64,000 bases of DNA from Arion vulgaris (lineage: Eukaryota > Mollusca > Gastropoda > Stylommatophora > Arionidae), in NCBI GenBank assembly GCA_020796225.1, contig CM036755.1, positions 44,186,306 to 44,250,305 on the forward strand, written 5' to 3'. Below, in pieces: positions 23,912-34,714 of this stretch. The notes under the pieces are model-generated. The model was given only the letters and a program-made list of their open reading frames with translations. It ran no database searches and was not told the DNA's origin. Both the position numbers and the translations under genes were made by a program. Position 1 is the stretch's first letter, and the number at the start of each line of letters is the position of its first letter.

Positions 23912-23948
23912 AGGGAGGAGGGGAGGGGGTGGAGAGAGGGGGGGAGGA
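23912..23948 (+). other. G-rich tract with quadruplex potential
   Basis: Four runs of three or more G separated by short A/T-containing spacers (GGGAGGAGGGGAGGGGGTGG and then AGAGAGGGGGGG) in the spacer between the two inverted elements. The surrounding DNA is AT-rich. Confidence 0.55.
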
Positions 23949-24137
23949 TTTACAATATATTTTCAAGAAATTATTTTAAAAATAACTAATTACAGTGCAT
24001 ACACTAAACGTTGTTTATCATCGAAAACAATACATTTTGCAACAAGGGGCCAAATTGTATGACAATTTCTTTGTTGGGTTGTTTTCTGTTAATTTAAAAA
24101 AAATATAACCCTTGTTCTAGGTGGGTTTCCCGCCTTA

Positions 24138-24818
24138 ATTCGTTCCAAAATTCGTGAACAAGCTAATATTTAATTTGTACGAAATCTACCTGATGCATAC
24201 TAGTGAGTTTTTAGCAAACGGACTATACACCTCACGACCATACGAATATATGTTTAACTGATTGGTAGCTAGCTTGGTTGATGCAAAACAACGCTTTTTG
24301 TTATTTAATTTTGCTTAAGCACTACAAAATGATCATCAAAGTTTAGAATTTACAATAATACACAAATGATATCGAATGATTGCAAAGGCGTATCCCTATT
24401 ACATATTATAAAAAGCAATGTGACATAGTGAACAAATGATACCTTCCACTTCTATCAATGAAAATAAATTGTGTGGGTATACGCCAATGGCAGTAGTTAG
24501 AATACATTGTGAACTGATTAATTCCACGGATTCCGATTTTAACATGCGTTGAATTGAACGTGGAACACGGATATGCCTAATTATAGACAAATTTGACAAT
24601 CGTGCTGCTAAACCTCTACTTGTATACCAAGTCAACTTCGCTGTTATTTTAGTAATAACATATAATGAAAATCTTACAGCACTAAAGGTTTGGGTGAGCA
24701 AAAAATACTTTAAGAAGTTCACCACTGTTACGTATATAAAATGTAAAAATCAATCATTTCTATCACGTGGATGATTTTATATCGGTCGGTAAAGATGTTC
24801 ACGAATTTTGGAACGAAC
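24138..24818 (-). mobile_element. ~681-bp MITE-like element, right copy, inverted
   Basis: Ends are ATTCGTTCCAAAATTCGTGA and TCACGAATTTTGGAACGAAC. Read on the minus strand it follows the left copy from end to end. Short frames on opposite strands (23290-23586 plus and 24399-24725 minus) share the block SVELISSQCILTT, confirming the inverted arrangement. TA lies just outside both ends (before ATTCG and after GAAC), which would fit a TA target site, but the left copy does not show the same. Confidence 0.8.
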
Positions 24819-24904
24819 TATAAATCCTCTATTCTCATGTGCTAAACTGATGTTTCTTTAATTAACTTAGAATATGTTATTATTTCTGTGATCCACATAT
24901 CTTT

Positions 24905-24907
24905 CTC

Positions 24908-24945
<38 letters not shown>
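24905..24945. repeat. (TC)n microsatellite
   Basis: A run of about 20 TC dinucleotides. Confidence 0.95.
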
Positions 24946-24948
<3 letters not shown>

Positions 24949-25124
24949 GTTTATCTCAATCCTGTACTTTGTTATAGGAATGAACCAACTACAAGCCTAA
25001 GATACACATATTATCAAATCACTTTTATCCACGTCTCTGAACCACTTGTTGACCTGTCAGAATCGTTATAGTTTCTTGTATCTGTTGACCCTCTATTCCT
25101 GTCTAGAATCAGTCGGTTTCACTG

Positions 25125-25500
25125 TCTATGTTTCATCTATTTCTCTGTCTATGTTCCATCTATTTCTCTGTCTATGTTCCATCCATTCTTGCTATATCTC
25201 CATCTATTTCTTAGTCTATTCTATTTCTTGTCTATGTTTCATCTATCTCTGTCTATGTTCCATTACCTGTCATGTTCCATCTATTTCTCTGTCATGTTCA
25301 TCTATTTCTATCAATCCATTACTCTGCTATATCTCATCTATTTTCTTCTATTCCATCTATTCTCTGCTATGTCATCTATTTTCTGCTATGCATCTATTTT
25401 TGTCTATGTTCATCAATCTGAGATCTACCTTATCTATTTCTCTGTCTATGTTCATCTATTTCTCTGTCTATTTCCATCTATTTCTCTGTCTAGTTCCATC
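25125..25500. repeat. ~24-bp degenerate minisatellite
   Basis: Copies of ATCTATTTCTCTGTCTATGT with TCC, many shortened. The first two and last three copies are clean and the middle is irregular. Confidence 0.85.
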
Positions 25501-25579
25501 TATTACCTTGAAGATACATCTGTTGCTTATCTATAATCCAACTGTTTCACTATCATCAACTTCCATTGCTAGAACCATG

Positions 25580-25835
25580 TTCTTCTCAATCTGAGATCTA
25601 CTTATCTATCTTTCTTCAATCTGAGATCTACTTATCTATCTTTCTTCAATCTGAGATCTACTTATCTATCTTTCTTCAATCTGAGATCTACTTATCTATC
25701 TTTCTACAATCTGAGATCTACTTATCTATCTTTCTACAATCTGAGATCTACTTATCTATCTTTCTACAATCTGAGATCTACTTATCTATCTTTCTACAAT
25801 CTGAGATCTACTTATCTATCTTTCTTCAATCTATC
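25580..25835. repeat. 30-bp minisatellite, about 8-9 copies
   Basis: Very regular units of CAATCTGAGATCTACTTATC plus TATCTTTCTT or TATCTTTCTA. The TTCTT and TTCTA variants form two blocks. The ten-residue-repeat open frame is an artefact. Confidence 0.97.
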
Positions 25836-26029
25836 TCGTTTTACTAAATAGTATTCTTCCTGGCCAAGTTACATTCGATCTTCATAAATATCAGTCACGT
25901 GAGTGACATTTGATGTGTCTGATTCCCCCAGCGTCTGAACTTAATAAGTTCCAGGTTGGTGAATACTGCTCTGCACTACATTTACTGGAATCATTTTACG
26001 ATTGCAATATATTCTTATAACGATCATCA

Positions 26030-26375
26030 TCAGGTGCCGTGCCGACTGGCGTATTCGATCATGGATCTCCCCACAAATCTCTGTCCCTGGTATCTGCTAT
26101 CATCTCAGATGTTGACGCTCTTCCATACTATGAGGTCAGGATGTCTAATATTGTCTTTCTCTGTCTTCCTCTGTCTCGTCTCCCTCGATTTTACCGGTTG
26201 TCACAATATGTTCTAAGCCTCTCCTCCTCATCACATGTCCGAAAAATGATGATTGCCTCTTTCTTATATTGATGATAAGCTTTCTCTCTGTCTTGATCTC
26301 ATTCAACACCTCAACATTAGTTATTTTAGCAGTCCATGGGCTTCTAATTATTCTTCTTGTAAAACCACATCGATG
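26030..26375 (-). mobile_element. RTE-like LINE 3' end, 5'-truncated
   Basis: The reverse complement matches the last ~330 bp of the plus-strand LINE at 31620-31960. Shared blocks on the plus strand of this copy include GTGCCGTGCCGAC, TAGCAGTCCATGG-like, TCACATGTCCGAAAAATGAT and ATTTTACCGGTTGTCACAAT. The 3' tail is a short ATC/GAT repeat, as in the other copy. The body upstream of the C-terminal region is missing, as is usual for 5'-truncated LINE insertions. Confidence 0.8.
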
Positions 26376-26529
26376 TAGTCCTCAGAGATTGTTTCTATCT
26401 GTTTGTTTTATTTTTGTCCAGGGTTCTTATAAGGAAATAATAGAGATTATGAACGGAACTGGAATGGACTACTTATTTATCTAATTAGAGTTAGAATATT
26501 GACACTTTTGCAAATTACTTTCTTTAGAT

Positions 26530-26640
26530 ATAAGAGTGGCGTTAGCTTAGTGGTTAGTGAGCTTGCTTCTTTGATGTGTGGTCCAGTCCTAGAAGGGTTG
26601 TAAATGTTCCTATACTGGAACTACCTCACCCAGTCACCTG
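26530..26640 (+). mobile_element. tRNA-like SINE head
   Basis: GTTAGCTTAGTGGTTAGTGA gives a good A box. The region 35-40 bases on (GTGGTCCAGTCC) is a poor B box. It is followed by non-tRNA sequence with two related blocks (GGCGTAGATCCAAGCC near 26659 and GGCGTAGATGCAAAC near 26776). Promoter activity is doubtful. Confidence 0.45.
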
Positions 26641-27019
26641 CAAAGTAGGAAGTGCTTTTGGCGTAGATCCAAGCCAAAATACAGGTACATAGCTTAAAAG
26701 ATACTTAAAGAGTGTATATCATACGATACAGAAGGAACGCCGCACTCTGAAAGGTTGCAGTACAAAAGGCTGTTTGGCGTAGATGCAAACAAAATATACG
26801 CACAACTAGTTCAATTTGCTATTTCATGTATATAATCATTTGAAAATTGGCCATGTATGACAGAAATATATATATATATATTTTCTCTATGTCAAAGAGA
26901 AAATAGAGCATGTACTGTATATATGTGGAGGAGGCGTTGGCAAACTGTTATAATGTGGAGGGGGCGTACAAAGTTTATGTTGTGCAAAGTGGGCGGTGGG
27001 CCGAACAAGTTTGGAAATC

Positions 27020-27285
27020 TATATTCTAAATCCACGTCAACTACTAGATTACAGGAGCTGGGTTTGAAGATTGGTGTGGCAAGAAATCAACTACTAGATT
27101 GCGGGAACTGGGTTCTGAAGATTGGTGTGGCAAGAAAAGAAAAGTACGAGTAGGCTCATCAATCAAAATCGAACTGGTACGGTCAGTCGCTGGACGCTGT
27201 TGGAGATATTGCTAAGGAGATCGGAACACCTATGGACATGCCCGGAGTGCAATGAAGATATTCCAATATTCCAAACTGAAACTGA
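27020..27285 (+). mobile_element. Dispersed repeat related to 8285-8525, with internal doubling
   Basis: Shares ordered blocks with 8285-8525 (CAACTACTAGATT, GAGCTGG, CGAACTGGTACGGTCAGT, CGCTGGACGCTG, GGAGATCGGA, ACATGCCCGG). Within this copy the segment CAACTACTAGATT through GAAGATTGGTGTGGCAAGAAA occurs twice in tandem. A frame near 27170-27300 reads SRWTLLEILLRRSEHLWTC, suggesting decayed coding sequence of an unidentified transposon. Confidence 0.55.
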
Positions 27286-27344
27286 ACTGAACAAATGTCT
27301 CGCTTTCTCATCCGTCATGCTCATTTCATCATTCACATCATGAG

Positions 27345-27610
27345 TCCATCGTCTTCTTCGAAGGCTCCATTTCGACCACTTGTTAAACCACTTTTGTGAT
27401 TTGTATGTGATCTGAGTCTAAGAGTGTTTGCACGTTGCATCAGTTATGCACCTACAAGTAGGCCAGCACATTCGATTTCTGATATTTTATATATACAGGG
27501 TAAATTCACTAGGCCTCTATCTCAGCAACATCTTACTACATGCCTTGATGGTTGCACTGTTACTATCCTTTGCTCCTTGCTTGCCCGACAACACACGGGC
27601 GTGAGTCCAT
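27345..27610 (+). mobile_element. Dispersed element A, copy 4, upstream of exon 1
   Basis: Carries CGACCACTTGTTAAACCACT, TGTGATTTGTATGTGATCTG, CAAGTAGGCCAGCACATTCG and the CTTTGCT region of the family, with more divergence at its right end. It ends about 150 bp before the first recognised receptor exon. Confidence 0.7.
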
Positions 27611-27759
27611 CTTATCCGTCGTGTTCCTATTTTTAATTTTTGCCGGTATGTCTCATTCCATAACTGTCAAGTCTAACCCTTCGTGCCTTTTATATCTCCA
27701 AAACACCTCAATCTTCTCATTCTTGATTGTTTTTGATATGATACATTCTGTAATTGCAG

Positions 27760-27921
27760 GAGGATTGTTTGGAGATGGGGACGAGCATGTCAGTATAGAA
27801 AATGTCTTCCGATACGCCATCTACAGAATCAACCACGACCGTGATCTTTTAGTCAATACCAAGCTGGAGTATGACATCCGGTCGCTACCGGTCCACGATG
27901 GGTTCATAGCTTCTAGAAAAG
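27760..27921 (+). CDS. Kainate-type glutamate receptor, ATD exon 1 of window
   Basis: This exon encodes the first strand and helix of the amino-terminal domain of an ionotropic glutamate receptor. That clamshell-shaped extracellular domain directs subunit assembly in ligand-gated cation channels. After a split Gly codon it reads GLFGDGDEH, FRYAIYRINHDRDLL and LEYDIRSLPVHDGFIASRK, matching the kainate pattern GLFE, FRYAVxxIN and then the segment ending in SFHAxK. The acceptor is AATTGCAG and the donor AAG|GTGAGA. It starts and ends in phase 1, so its last G joins TT of exon 2 to give Val. The signal peptide must be in an upstream exon that I could not find. A continuous reading frame extends upstream through the intron, but it lacks similarity and is not coding. 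Confidence 0.93.
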
Positions 27922-28116
27922 GTGAGAGTTAGTAGTCTGAGAATATGTTGCTTGGTTCAAGTTGTATGTTGTAGGTGTTACTATTGTATGTATGTTGTAT
28001 GTCAATGATGATGTTGTATGTTGGCGTATTATATTTGATGTTGTTGGTGCTGTTGATGTTGTATGTGTGTATGAAACATCACAGTTCATAACGTTTGAAT
28101 GAGGTGTACGTTATTG

Positions 28117-28117
<1 letters not shown>

Positions 28118-28150
<33 letters not shown>

Positions 28151-28165
28151 AATTGATTGATTGAT
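28118..28165. repeat. (TTGA)n microsatellite
   Basis: About 11 copies of TTGA with one variant AATTGA, in intron 1. Confidence 0.95.
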
Positions 28166-28169
28166 CATT

Positions 28170-28560
28170 ACTGCACTTCGACGAGTAACCATTTATGATC
28201 CGATCTCTTTCTTACACATGAAGATTTAAACAGGAGAGCACGAACTCCGTAGCACATACAGGGTTCCGAGTAATTTAGAGAATGGTGACAATATGTTGTA
28301 GGACATTTCATTTTGTTATCTTTATAATTAATTTTACTCAGGCTGCAACTTTCAAGCCTGATCTTCTCGATTTGATAATACCAATGGTTCTTTTACGGAC
28401 TCAACGTAAACACTAAATCTTTGTTTTATCGTCGGCATCCTATAGGACTAGAAACTCGATCTCATCTACATTGAGATTAGGGATCTCTGGGAGAAAATCC
28501 CTATGGCTCCACTAGAGGCGAGACCGAGTACACTTGGAAAGAAAGGCGAACACCTAACTA
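28170..28560 (-). mobile_element. SINE family B, reverse orientation
   Basis: Matches 51800-52205 over about 390 bp. Shared plus-strand landmarks are CGATCTCTTTCTTACACA, GCACGAACTCCGTAGCAC, CAATGGTTCTTTTACG, ATCGTC and GGGATCTCTGG. Read on the minus strand, the head (CTCTACACC side) is tRNA-like in the better-preserved copy at 52205. The copy is on the opposite strand from the receptor gene. Confidence 0.7.
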
Positions 28561-28812
28561 GCCTCTACACCACATTGTTACTTTATATATATGGTATATA
28601 TTATTGGAGAGATAGGCGAACATCTAACTAACCTCTACACCACATTGATACTTTATATTATGGTAATATTATTGAGAGATAGGACCTGGGATCAAAACCT
28701 CTACACCACATTGATAGCTTTATATATATGGTATATTATTGGAAGAAAGGCGAACACCTAACTAGCCTCTACACCACATTGATACTTTATATATATGGTA
28801 TATATTATTGGA
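28535..28812. repeat. ~75-bp tandem block built from SINE head
   Basis: Four copies of a unit containing GGCGAACACCTAACTAGCCT, CTACACCACATTGATACTTT and ATATATGGTATAT. The first copy is the end of the SINE B body and the last runs into the 5' end of the LINE at 28808. The unit therefore joins SINE head sequence with AT-rich target DNA. The third copy is partly replaced (GACCTGGGATCAAAA). Confidence 0.85.
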
Positions 28813-29587
28813 GAGAATGCGAAGTGACATTTTAGACGTAAGTGAAATGCGATGGCTGGGTGCTGCAGAGCTGCAATCAGACAGCTTAAGGATCATTTAC
28901 TCTGGAGGGAACACGCACGATAGAGGGGTAGGAATAATAATAGATTCAGAGAGATCAAAGTCGTTGAAGGGATACTGGACAGTTTCAGACAGAGTCCTCT
29001 TGGTGAAATGAAATGGACGACCTGTAGACATCAACATTTTACAGGTATATGTCCCAACTACAGACAGTTCAGAAGAAGACCTAGATCAATTTTACAATGA
29101 GCTCGAAATAGCCATTGAACAGTGCAAAGGACACGAGATGACTGTGCTCCTTGGAGATTTCAATGCTAAGGTAGGCAGCAGGAATGGGAAAGGTGTAACA
29201 GGAAAATATGGACTGGGCAATAGGAACGACAGAGGTAACACTTTGATAGAATGGGCCAGAGCACACGACATGATTATAGGAAATACCTGGTTTAAACACC
29301 ACCCCTCACCCCAGACGTCTATGGACATGGAGGAGTCCAGGAGGAAATATGTACAATCAAATAGACTACATTCTAGTCCTAAAGATTTAGGATTGGTTTG
29401 CTATCAGTTAAAACAAGGAGCAGATTGCAACAGCGATCATGTACCAGTAGTTGGAAAATTTAGAATAAAATTGAAAAGAATAAAGAAGGCTCCACAAAAC
29501 ATCAAATTAGATTTGGCTCTACTTCGAACAGATGAAGATATGACAGAGAGGTACAACATGCTAGTGCAGAATAGGTACAAGCAATAG
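28808..29587 (+). pseudogene. LINE endonuclease domain, broken
   Basis: The endonuclease would nick target DNA to prime reverse transcription. The frame opens with EMRWLGAAE (the Glu region of the fold), runs to an in-frame TGA at 29009-29011, and continues in the same frame with ILQVYVPTTDSSEEDLDQFY, LLGDFNAKVG (the GDFN motif), GNTLIEWARAHDMIIGNTWF and DHVPVVGKF (the SDH motif). The stretch between NTWF and the SDH motif reads abnormally, so a compensating frameshift probably destroys the NQIDYI-type region. It ends at a TAG at 29585. Confidence 0.85.
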
Positions 29588-29897
29588 CAAAGATACAAAG
29601 CATTGATGAACAGTGGAAATGCTAAAGAGTCAATATGCAAACATCATCTGAAATCATACGAAAAATAAAACACAATGTAAGGAAGAAATGGATGACGGAG
29701 GAAATATTACAGTTAATAGATGTAAGAAGAAACAGCAAGCAAAATACAGAAGAATATGACAGACTAAATAAGGAGATCAAAGACAGGTGCAGGGTAGAGA
29801 AAGAGAACTGGCTCAATCTGAAATGCAGCAAAATTGAGAAACAGCATAACAAGGACACAAAATCTTTACACAAACAAATAAATGACATCACAGGGAG

Positions 29898-30508
29898 AAA
29901 GTCTCACACGTGAACTGGATGTCTAAAATCCAAAGAAGGTTCGATATTAATGGGAGAAGAAAACATAACGGGACGATGGACGGAATATATTGAGAACTCT
30001 ACGATGATGACAGAGAAGAACTAAATATACCAGACACATGCAAGGGACCACCAATACTTGCAGCTGAAGTTGAAGATGCCATAAAACACATTAAGAGGGG
30101 AAAGTCTCACACGTGAACTGGATGTCTAAAATCCAAAGAAGGTTCGATATTAATGGGAGAAGAAAACATAACGGGACGATGAAGGAATATATTGAGAACT
30201 CTACGATGATGACAGAGAAGAACTAAATATACCAGACAATGCAGGACCATCAATACTTGCAGCTGAAGTTGAAGATGCCATAAAACACATTAAGAGGGAA
30301 AGTCACACGTGAACTGGATGTCTAAAATCCAAAGAAGGTTCGATATTAATGGGAGAAGAAAACATAACGGGACGATGAACGGAATATATTGGAGAACTCT
30401 ACGATGATGACAGAGAAGAACTAAATATACCAGACACATGCAAGGGACCATCAATACTTGCAGCTGAAGTTGAAGATGCCATAAAACACATTAAGAGGGG
30501 AAAGTCTC
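29898..30508 (+). repeat. Triplicated ~200-bp segment inside the LINE
   Basis: Three tandem copies start at about 29898, 30101 and 30298. Each contains AAAGTCTCACACGTGAACTG, GGTTCGATATTAATGGGAGA, CGATGATGACAGAGAAGAAC, AACTAAATATACCAGACA and ends ACACATTAAGAGGG. The last copy leads into the normal reverse-transcriptase entry (KSPGPDN). Copies 1 and 2 return to the start of the unit at the same point. Copies differ by few bases, so the duplication is recent compared with the decay of the LINE. Confidence 0.93.
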
Positions 30509-31640
30509 CAGGTCCAGATAACATAACAGCAGAAGAAATTCAAGCTCTATGAAATCTAGGAACGGAAGTGATAACAAAGCTTTTAAACGACATATATGAC
30601 AGTGGTTGTATTTCAAAAGATCTACTAAAGTCCATATTTATTGCTTTGCCGAAGAGATCAAGAGCAGTGGAATGTGAAGATCACTGCACTATCAGTCTTA
30701 TGAGTCATATGACAAAGATACTACTGAGGATAATGATGAGAAGGATGAGAAGCAGAATAAGACCAGAAATCAGTGATGAGAAGTGTGGATTTGTTGAAGG
30801 CAAGGGCACCAGCAACGCTATATATATCCTAAGAACACTGATAGAAAGATCAATAGAAGTAAAGCAGATCTATACTTGTGCTTTATAGACTACACCAAGG
30901 CGTTTGCCTAATCTACACCATCAAGAACTTTCCAAAATATTAGAGAGCTTACACATCGACAGCAAAGATCTAAGAATCATTCAGAACATATATTGGCAGC
31001 AAACAGCAGCTATAAGAATAGACAAAAAGATTGGAACTTTCCAGGGGATCAAAAAATGTGTCGGACAAGGATGCGTATTATCACCAGACCTGTTCTCACT
31101 GTATTGTGAAAGCATTTTTAGGTCTATAAAAGATATTCCTGGAATAGCTGTGGAAGGACATATCATAAATAACCTGAGATACGCTGATGATACTGTCTTA
31201 ATAGCAAGAAATGAAATGGAGCTACAGAAATTAGTTGATAAGGTTGTGACAGAAAGTAACAACAAAGGACTCAGTTTGAATATTAAGAAGACATAAGTTA
31301 TGATAATATAAAAAAACACACCAGATTTTGCCAAAATGCACCATCACAGTAAATGGGTCTGATCTAAGACAAGTGCAGCAATGTAAATACCTCGGAGTCC
31401 TGGTAACATCAGATGGCAGATGCCGATCAGAAATAAAGAACAGAATAGAACAAGCGAAAACATCATTCCTAAAAATGAGAAGCATTATCTGCAACAAGTC
31501 CTTGTCAATCCCGATCAGAATGCGAGTTATTCAGTGCTACATAGAACCAATACTGACATACGGATGCGAGTCATGGACAATGAACGCACAGATCGAAAAG
31601 TCTTTGAGGGCCACATAAATATGGTTTTATAGAAGAATGA
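30490..31640 (+). pseudogene. LINE reverse transcriptase and C-terminus, broken
   Basis: Motifs appear in the expected order but in changing frames: KSPGPDNITAEE, IFIALPKR, MTKILLRIMMRRM, KCGFVEGKGTSNAIYILRTL, FIDYTKAF (catalytic motif A, 30882-30905, frame shifted relative to its surroundings), CVLSPDLFSLYCE, RYADD (catalytic Asp pair at 31180-31191), LSLNIKK, then CKYLGVLVTSDGR and VIQCYIEPILTYGCESWTMN. A TGA at 30550-30552 and other stops interrupt it. The active-site residues are still present but the frame is not. Confidence 0.87.
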
Positions 31641-31960
31641 TGAGAATCCCATGGACTGCTAAATTGACTAATGTTGATGTGTTGAATGAAATCAAGACAC
31701 AGAGAAAGCTTATCATCAATATAAGAAAGAGGCAGCCATCATTTTTCGGACATGTGATGAGGAGGAGGTTTAGAACACATTGTGACAACCGGTAAAATCG
31801 AGGGTAGACGAGACAGGGGAAGACAGAGTGAGAAAATGTTGGATGGCCTGACTTCATGGCACGCGTCAACATCTGAGTTGATAGCAAACACCAACGACAG
31901 AGATTTGTGGAGATCCATGACCGCCTACGCCGGTCGGCACGGCACCTAATGATGATATAT

Positions 31961-32525
31961 TATATCCAGAATGATGTCATATATATGTAATATCGAAGAA
32001 GACGTCGTGTTATTTAAAATTGGTGTGCGCTGTTACCACTACTTATTGTCACCATGTTTGTGTTTTCATCTCATTGTTGTCACGCCCCCAGCAACACCTT
32101 CCTAGATCCTAAATGCATGCACTCAGACGATAATTACCTCAACCCGATGCATGCAAATTGAGTATGCAGAATTTGAAACCAGAAGATCACAAATTAAGTG
32201 CAACAAAAAAAAACCGAATATTTTCAAACCACATCAACGCCTTCTAAAAAGTCAGATTTCTGAATAACACGCCTAAACCCATCTTTTCCACAATTCTCCG
32301 AAACTTTCTCTTGCCAGAAAAGCTCACGTTGCGCCAAACATTTTTTAGTTTAGATTTTACTTCGGTACGGAACGAGTTTTATAAACGATGACAGTTTAAA
32401 AAGTGCGTTCAAACTGCAGTAACTCTAACACCACTCCCACTCCTGGCATTCCATTTCCAACATACAGCCAAGACCAACTTCCATAATAACATCTTCCTTC
32501 CATTTTTGTTTTAAATTTATGTTAA
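31961..32525. other. No recognised gene
   Basis: Intron 1 DNA with mixed composition. ATGCATGCA-type palindromes occur near 32112 and 32148. No exon, array or transposon end was recognised. Confidence 0.5.
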
Positions 32526-32529
32526 TAGT

Positions 32530-33695
32530 GTCTCTCTCTCTCAGTCTAGGGTTGTCCATACCGTCCTCATTGTTGCGGACACATCCTCTTGTCTCTCTCT
32601 CAGTCTAGGGTTGTCCATACTGTCCTCATTGTTGCGACACATCCTCTGTCTCTCTCTCAGTCTAGAGTTGTCCATACCGTCCTCATTGTTGCGGACACAT
32701 CCTCGTCTCTCTCTCTCTCAGTCTAGGGTTGTCCATACGTCCTCATTGTTGCGGACACATCCTCTTGTCTCTCTCTCAGTCTAGGTTGTCTATACTGTCC
32801 TCATTGTTGCGGACAATCCTCTTCTCTCTCTCAGTCTAGGGTTGTCCATACTGTCCTCATTGTTGGACACATCCTCTTGTCTCTCTCTAGTCTAGGTTGT
32901 CTATACCGTCCTCATTGTTGCGGACACATCTTCGTGTCTCTCTCTCAGTCTAGGGTTGTCCATACGTCCTCATTGTTGCGGACACATCTTCGTCTCTCTC
33001 TCTCAGTCTATGGGTGTCCATACGTCCTCATTGTTGCGGACACATCCTCGTGTCTCTCTCTCAGTCTAGGGTTGTCCATACCGTCCTCATTGTTGCGGAC
33101 ACATCTTCGTGTCTCTCAGTCTATGGATGTCCATACGTCCTCATTGCTGCGGACACATCCTCGTGTCTCTCTCTCAGGCTAGGGTTGTCCATACGTCCTC
33201 ATTGTTGCGGACACATCCTCGTGTCTCTCTCTCAGGCTAGGGTTGTCCATACGTCCTCATTGTTGCGGACACATCCTCGTGTCTCTCTCTCAGGCTAGGG
33301 TTGTCCATACGTCCTCATTGTTGCGGACACATCCTCATCTCTCTCTCTCTAGTCTATGGTGTCCATACGTCCTCATTGTTGCGGACACATCCTCGTGTCT
33401 CTCTCTCAGTCTAGGGTTGTCCATACCATCCTCATTGTTGCGGACACATCCTCGTGTCTCTCTCTCAGTCTAGGGTTGTCCATACGTCCTCATTGTTGCG
33501 GACACATCTTCGTGTATCTCTCTCAGTCTAGGATTGTCCATACCGTCCTCATTGTTGCGGACACATCCTCGTGTCTCTCTCTCAGTCTAGGGTTGTCCAT
33601 ACCGTCCTCATTGTTGCGGACACATCCTCGTGTATCTCTCTCAGTCTAGGATTGTCCATACCGTCCTCATTGTTGCGGACACATCCTCGTGTCAC
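32530..33695. repeat. ~57-bp minisatellite, about 20 copies
   Basis: The unit contains CTCTCTCTCAGTCTAGGGTT, GTCCATACCGTCCTCATTGT and TGCGGACACATCCTC. Early copies (32530-32900) carry small deletions; later copies are cleaner. Unit variants such as GTATCTCTCTCAGTCTAGGATT repeat in the last third. Confidence 0.96.
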
Positions 33696-33989
33696 GAGTA
33701 AATCTGAGCGTCCGCAAACAATTTTGGAAATTCGTAGATTTGTCCGCATTTTTTACAAGCCAAGACAAAATGAACAGAATTGTGACTGACAAAGGTGTGC
33801 ACATAGATGATTGAAAGTGATGTACGTACTGCAAGTGTACATAGATGATTCAAAGGATGCGTACTACAAGCTGACATAGATGATTCAAAGTGATGTGATC
33901 AGTACTGCAAACTGGAGAAATTTGCATCCACCTATAAAAATCAAGTAGCAACGCAAAAAGTGGTATGACTATATAGAAAACTGTACCAG

Positions 33990-34300
33990 TAGTGAAATGT
34001 ACTCTGAAATCGTGAAGATAGCACAGTTTTTCTACAATGCTTCGGTGAAAATCGTGGCATATCCTTTAAAGGACGTAGCCATCAACCACAGTAAACTAGT
34101 CGTTGATTTTCTAGGCACCACTTATAAGTTCAGTAGTTTGCCATTTCTGAACGGGATGTATGTTTTACCTTTCATAAAAATCCCAGGTAAACGATTTTGT
34201 TTCCAAACTTGCCCGCCGCGGACTTAAAATTAGGTACGCTTGGGCTGCGATGCAGCTCACTAACGCTTAAGATACAGACACCTAATTCGGTAGAAAGACT
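33990..34300 (-). mobile_element. SINE family C, reverse orientation
   Basis: Matches 53370-53612: shared ATCAACCACAGTAAAC, GATTTTCTAGG, GTTCAGTAGTT, TGTTTCCAAACTTGCC-like and CAGCTCACTAACGCTTAA. The minus strand of the better copy at 53612 begins with a tRNA-like head, which makes this a tRNA-derived SINE. Immediately upstream, 33785-33920 holds three diverged copies of a block containing ACATAGATGATT. Confidence 0.65.
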
Positions 34301-34714
34301 ATTTTCTTTAATCCATACCCAATGGACCAATGAGAGAAATTGTCTTAGTGTGGATTCAGTCAATTTCACTTGTAAAATTTAAATTCAAACATTTCACATG
34401 CAGACAATTTTATGGACATTTCATGCGAAAAAACGACATTCTAAAAAACATCAGGTCATCAGGGAAAAATACAAGGAACACAATTTAAATGGAATTTAAT
34501 GCTAGGAAAAGTGTCCTCATTCCGAAAGATCAAAATGTGGCAATCTTTCTCTGTCAGACTCTTGATATTTAGTGTAGATTGTCGGTATTTACAAATTTAA
34601 ATTACTTTTATTCCACATAATGAGAAAGATGGAAATCTGGCAATGTCGTGTGTGCCCAAAATGTCTATGACGTAGTTCACAAATTGTCAACATTTCTGAA
34701 CTCAATTCCTCTAT
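34301..34714. other. No recognised gene
   Basis: AT-rich intron 1 DNA. No supported feature. Confidence 0.5.

Larger units (their letters stand above)
28808..31960 (+). mobile_element. RTE/BovB-like LINE, decayed, near full length
   Basis: A non-LTR retrotransposon in intron 1 in the sense orientation. In order it carries an apurinic-type endonuclease domain (28808-29587), a linker rich in charged residues (29635-29913), a tandemly triplicated segment (29898-30508), a reverse transcriptase (30490-31296), a C-terminal region (31328-31700) and a 3' end with a short ATGATGAT tail near 31950. The endonuclease resembles proteins annotated as craniofacial development protein 2-like, which derive from RTE/BovB elements; that places the family but is recalled, not searched. 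Frameshifts and stops break the frame several times, so it cannot make an intact protein. Other fragments of related elements are scattered through the window. Confidence 0.88.

Noticed and set aside
23290..24725. Two related protein genes on opposite strands
   Set aside because: The shared SVELISSQC block arises because the frames lie at matching positions in two inverted copies of one non-coding element.
27552..27759. Upstream open frame as the receptor's signal peptide
   Set aside because: It runs through element A-like and intron sequence, has no clear cleavage site near the GLFG start, and a good AG acceptor precedes the exon.
28808..29587. Host gene for craniofacial development protein 2
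   Set aside because: The similarity is to the endonuclease of RTE/BovB elements; it is followed by a reverse transcriptase and has a premature stop.
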